41,825 nucleotides of DNA from Streptomyces hygroscopicus subsp. hygroscopicus. GTDB taxonomy: Bacteria; Actinomycetota; Actinomycetes; Streptomycetales; Streptomycetaceae. Shown piece by piece: positions 40,186 through 41,825 of the stretch (within the stretch, counting starts at the first letter, position 1; every line of letters starts with the position of its first letter). The notes beneath the pieces were generated by a model. That model was not told the DNA's origin, ran no database searches, and saw nothing but the letters and a program-made list of their open reading frames with translations. The DNA is taken from positions 1 to 41,825 of the forward strand of contig NZ_BBOX01000130.1 of NCBI RefSeq assembly GCF_001553455.1. Reading direction: 5' to 3'. Both the position numbers and the translations under genes were made by a program.

Positions 40186-41076
40186 CTACTCGTTCAAGAA
40201 GTCCGTAATGCCCTGTGCGATACCACGCCCCGCGCGCTCGCGCCACGCCGCGTCGGTCAGTTCGGCGGCGTCCTGGGGGTCGCGCATGTTGCCGCACTCG
40301 ATGAACACCTTGGGAACGGTGGACAGATTGAGCCCGCCGAGATCGCCCCGGACGTCCAGCCCGCTGCCGTCGCCGATGTACTGCGCGGGCTCGCTGCCGG
40401 TGGCCTTGGCGAACCGGCTGCGCAGCCGCTCGCCGAGCAGGCGGGAGGGCGCGGTGATGGCGGAGGTGTCCGCGCCGCCGCCCCGCACGGACTTGGGCAG
40501 GATCACATGGAACCCGCGCTGCCCGGCGGCGGCGCCGTCCGCGTGGACGGAGACCACGGCATCGGCGTGCGCCGTGTTCCCGATCTCCGCGCGCTCGTCC
40601 ACACATGGCCCGTAGGGCCGGTCGCCGTCCTGGGTGAACCGCACCGTGGCACCGCGCGCTTCGAGCGCGGTGCGCACGCGGCGTGCCACGTCCAGGGTGA
40701 AGGACGCCTCGGCGTAGCCGGAGTTGGTGGCCGTGCCGGTGGTGTCGCACTCCTTCTCGTTGGTGCCGATGTCCACGAGCCGGGCGATCTGTGAGGGGTG
40801 GTCACGGTTGTGCGGATTGTGGCCGGGGTCGATGACCACGACCTTGCCCTGGAGGGGCTTACCGGACGACGGGGAGGCCGTGGCCGAGGGGGAGGGGGAG
40901 GACGCGGAGGGGGCCGTGGACCCGCTGCCCCCGTCCGCGTCGTCGTCCTTCGAGCCGCCGGGGGAACTCGACAGCAGCCAGAAGGCGACGCAACAGGCTG
41001 GTATCAGCGCCGCCAGGACGATCGCGAGAGTGCCGCCGCGGCGACCGGACTCGGGGGGAAAGCTGCCGTTGGACAC
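40186..41076 (-). CDS. N-acetylmuramoyl-L-alanine amidase (Amidase_3)
   Basis: 296 aa from the GTG at 41076. A TM anchor at residues 17-36 is followed by a Ser/Pro/Ala-rich stalk (43-74). The Amidase_3 domain starts GKVVVIDPGHNPHN (His86), has SVHADGA and ends FIECGNMRDP with the catalytic Glu. It is an anchored zinc hydrolase that cuts the amide between MurNAc and the stem peptide. The upstream frame stays open through the satellite and was not taken as coding. Confidence 0.88.
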   Translation of the reverse strand: MSNGSFPPESGRRGGTLAIVLAALIPACCVAFWLLSSSPGGSKDDDADGGSGSTAPSASSPSPSATASPSSGKPLQGKVVVIDPGHNPHNRDHPSQIARLVDIGTNEKECDTTGTATNSGYAEASFTLDVARRVRTALEARGATVRFTQDGDRPYGPCVDERAEIGNTAHADAVVSVHADGAAAGQRGFHVILPKSVRGGGADTSAITAPSRLLGERLRSRFAKATGSEPAQYIGDGSGLDVRGDLGGLNLSTVPKVFIECGNMRDPQDAAELTDAAWRERAGRGIAQGITDFLNE

Positions 41077-41100
41077 GCGGGCGATGGTAGCCGGGCCGCC

Positions 41101-41825
41101 ACCGCCCCACACGCCGGGACAGCCGACGAGGCGCGTGCGCCGGACGGACACCGACCCCGGCGGGCCTGGCCCCGGCCCCGGGGCGGTGGCCAGGCCCCGG
41201 GCGGAGGTGGCCAGGCCCCGGGCGGGGGGCGGGTGCCGCGTGGTTGGGGCCGGTGTGGCTGGTTCGGGTCGGGTGCCGCGTGGTCCGGGCAGGTTCTGCG
41301 CGGTTCGGGTCGGGTGCCGTGCGCTGTCGCTGGGTGGGTGCCCCATGGTCCGGGGCTGGGGTCGGATGGGCCGGGTTGGGGTGCCGTGTGGGTCGGGTCG
41401 GGTGTCGCGTGGTTCGGGTCGAGTGCCGCGCGTCGTCGCTGGGTGGTGCCGCATCGGTCCGGGGCTGGGGCCGCCGAGTGGTCCGGGGCTGAAGCGGCAT
41501 GGGTCGGGTCGGGTGCCGCATGGGCCGGGTCGGGTGCCGCGTGGGTCGGGGCAGATGCCGTGCGTTGTCGCTGAGTGGTCCCCCACGGGTCCGGGGGCTG
41601 GGGTCGGATGGGCCGGGTTGGGGTGCCGCGTGGGTCGGGTCGGGTGTCGCGTGGGTCGGGTCGGGTGCCGCGCGTCGTCGCTGGGTGGGTGCCGCATGGT
41701 CCGGGGCTGGGGCCGCATGGTCCGGGGCTGAAGCGGCATGGGTCGGGTCGGGTGCCGCATGGGCCGGGTCGGGTGCCGCGTGGGTCGGGGCAGATGCCGT
41801 GCGTTGTCGCTGAGTGGTCCCCCAC
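41101..41825. repeat. G-rich higher-order satellite
   Basis: Short GGGTCGGGTCGGGTGCCGC-type subunits of about 18 bp are assembled into a longer unit repeated at 239-242 bp. The block ending GTTGTCGCTGAGTGGTCCCC at 41561-41583 recurs 239 bp later at the window edge. The array continues beyond the window. All frames stay open through it, so long translations are artefacts. It supplies the 5' flank of the amidase gene. Confidence 0.8.

Noticed and set aside
41004..41825. Collagen-like Pro/Thr-rich minus-strand protein encoded by the satellite
   Set aside because: All frames are open because of base composition and period; no ribosome site or conserved domain, and it runs through the amidase start.

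Overview
The window is high-GC actinobacterial DNA that looks like a Streptomyces chromosome. Pointers are the very high third-position GC, the many GTG starts, ATGA/GTGA-coupled genes, Scr1/DUF6879 regulators, SCO2322-type proteins, and a dispersed palindromic repeat that I recognise from Streptomyces genomes. No rRNA or tRNA gene was seen.

Region 1 (1-7.4 kb) is accessory DNA. On the minus strand it carries a four-gene unit ending in a tiny Gly/Pro-rich, Asp-Gly-rich peptide whose stop overlaps the start of a protein-L-isoaspartyl-methyltransferase-like enzyme, a candidate imiditide-type RiPP locus. Next come an Scr1-type regulator, a DUF6879 protein and a small partner, a frameshifted serine-recombinase relic, and an ABM-domain gene. 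A small decayed element (about 4.5-7.4 kb) follows. It has a truncated serine integrase, an IS110 scrap, an HTH-TPR regulator with an iterated upstream 11-mer, and four overlapping small genes. It appears to have split an ABM gene, whose first codons remain at 7.4 kb.

Region 2 (7.4-20.6 kb) holds a DUF2000/AraC divergent pair, a GT87-PAP2 membrane fusion, a secreted SOD-like protein, an HD hydrolase, a divergent cytochrome P450/thiolase pair of sterol-catabolism type, GNAT/HTH/ATP-binding regulatory genes, a MurG paralogue, and a secreted protein made of three near-identical 39-residue repeats.

Region 3 (20.6-27.1 kb) is a minus-strand operon for probable cobalamin uptake. It starts with a cobalamin riboswitch and continues with a secreted (alpha/alpha)-barrel protein, an SCO2322-family protein, EcfT, a fused double EcfA ATPase and an S component, with overlapping junctions.

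Region 4 (27.1-37.3 kb) has a GNAT, a tyrosine-phosphatase-like gene, an MBL hydrolase divergent from aldehyde dehydrogenase plus a 3Fe-4S-type ferredoxin, a LuxR regulator, a KstR-like TetR regulator, and a divergent GT4/methyltransferase/(alpha/alpha)-barrel operon. Two exact matches to the KstR operator consensus lie between the TetR gene and the GT operon. Related imperfect motifs lie in the P450/thiolase and MBL/ALDH divergent regions, so one sterol-type regulon may link them.

Region 5 (37.3-41.8 kb) carries a small membrane protein, an LLM-class oxidoreductase, a DUF5336-like membrane protein and a cell-wall amidase, and ends in a G-rich higher-order satellite. Throughout, an unusual number of unrelated minisatellites sit just downstream of stop codons or in leaders. 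Several look like local amplifications of gene 3' ends.
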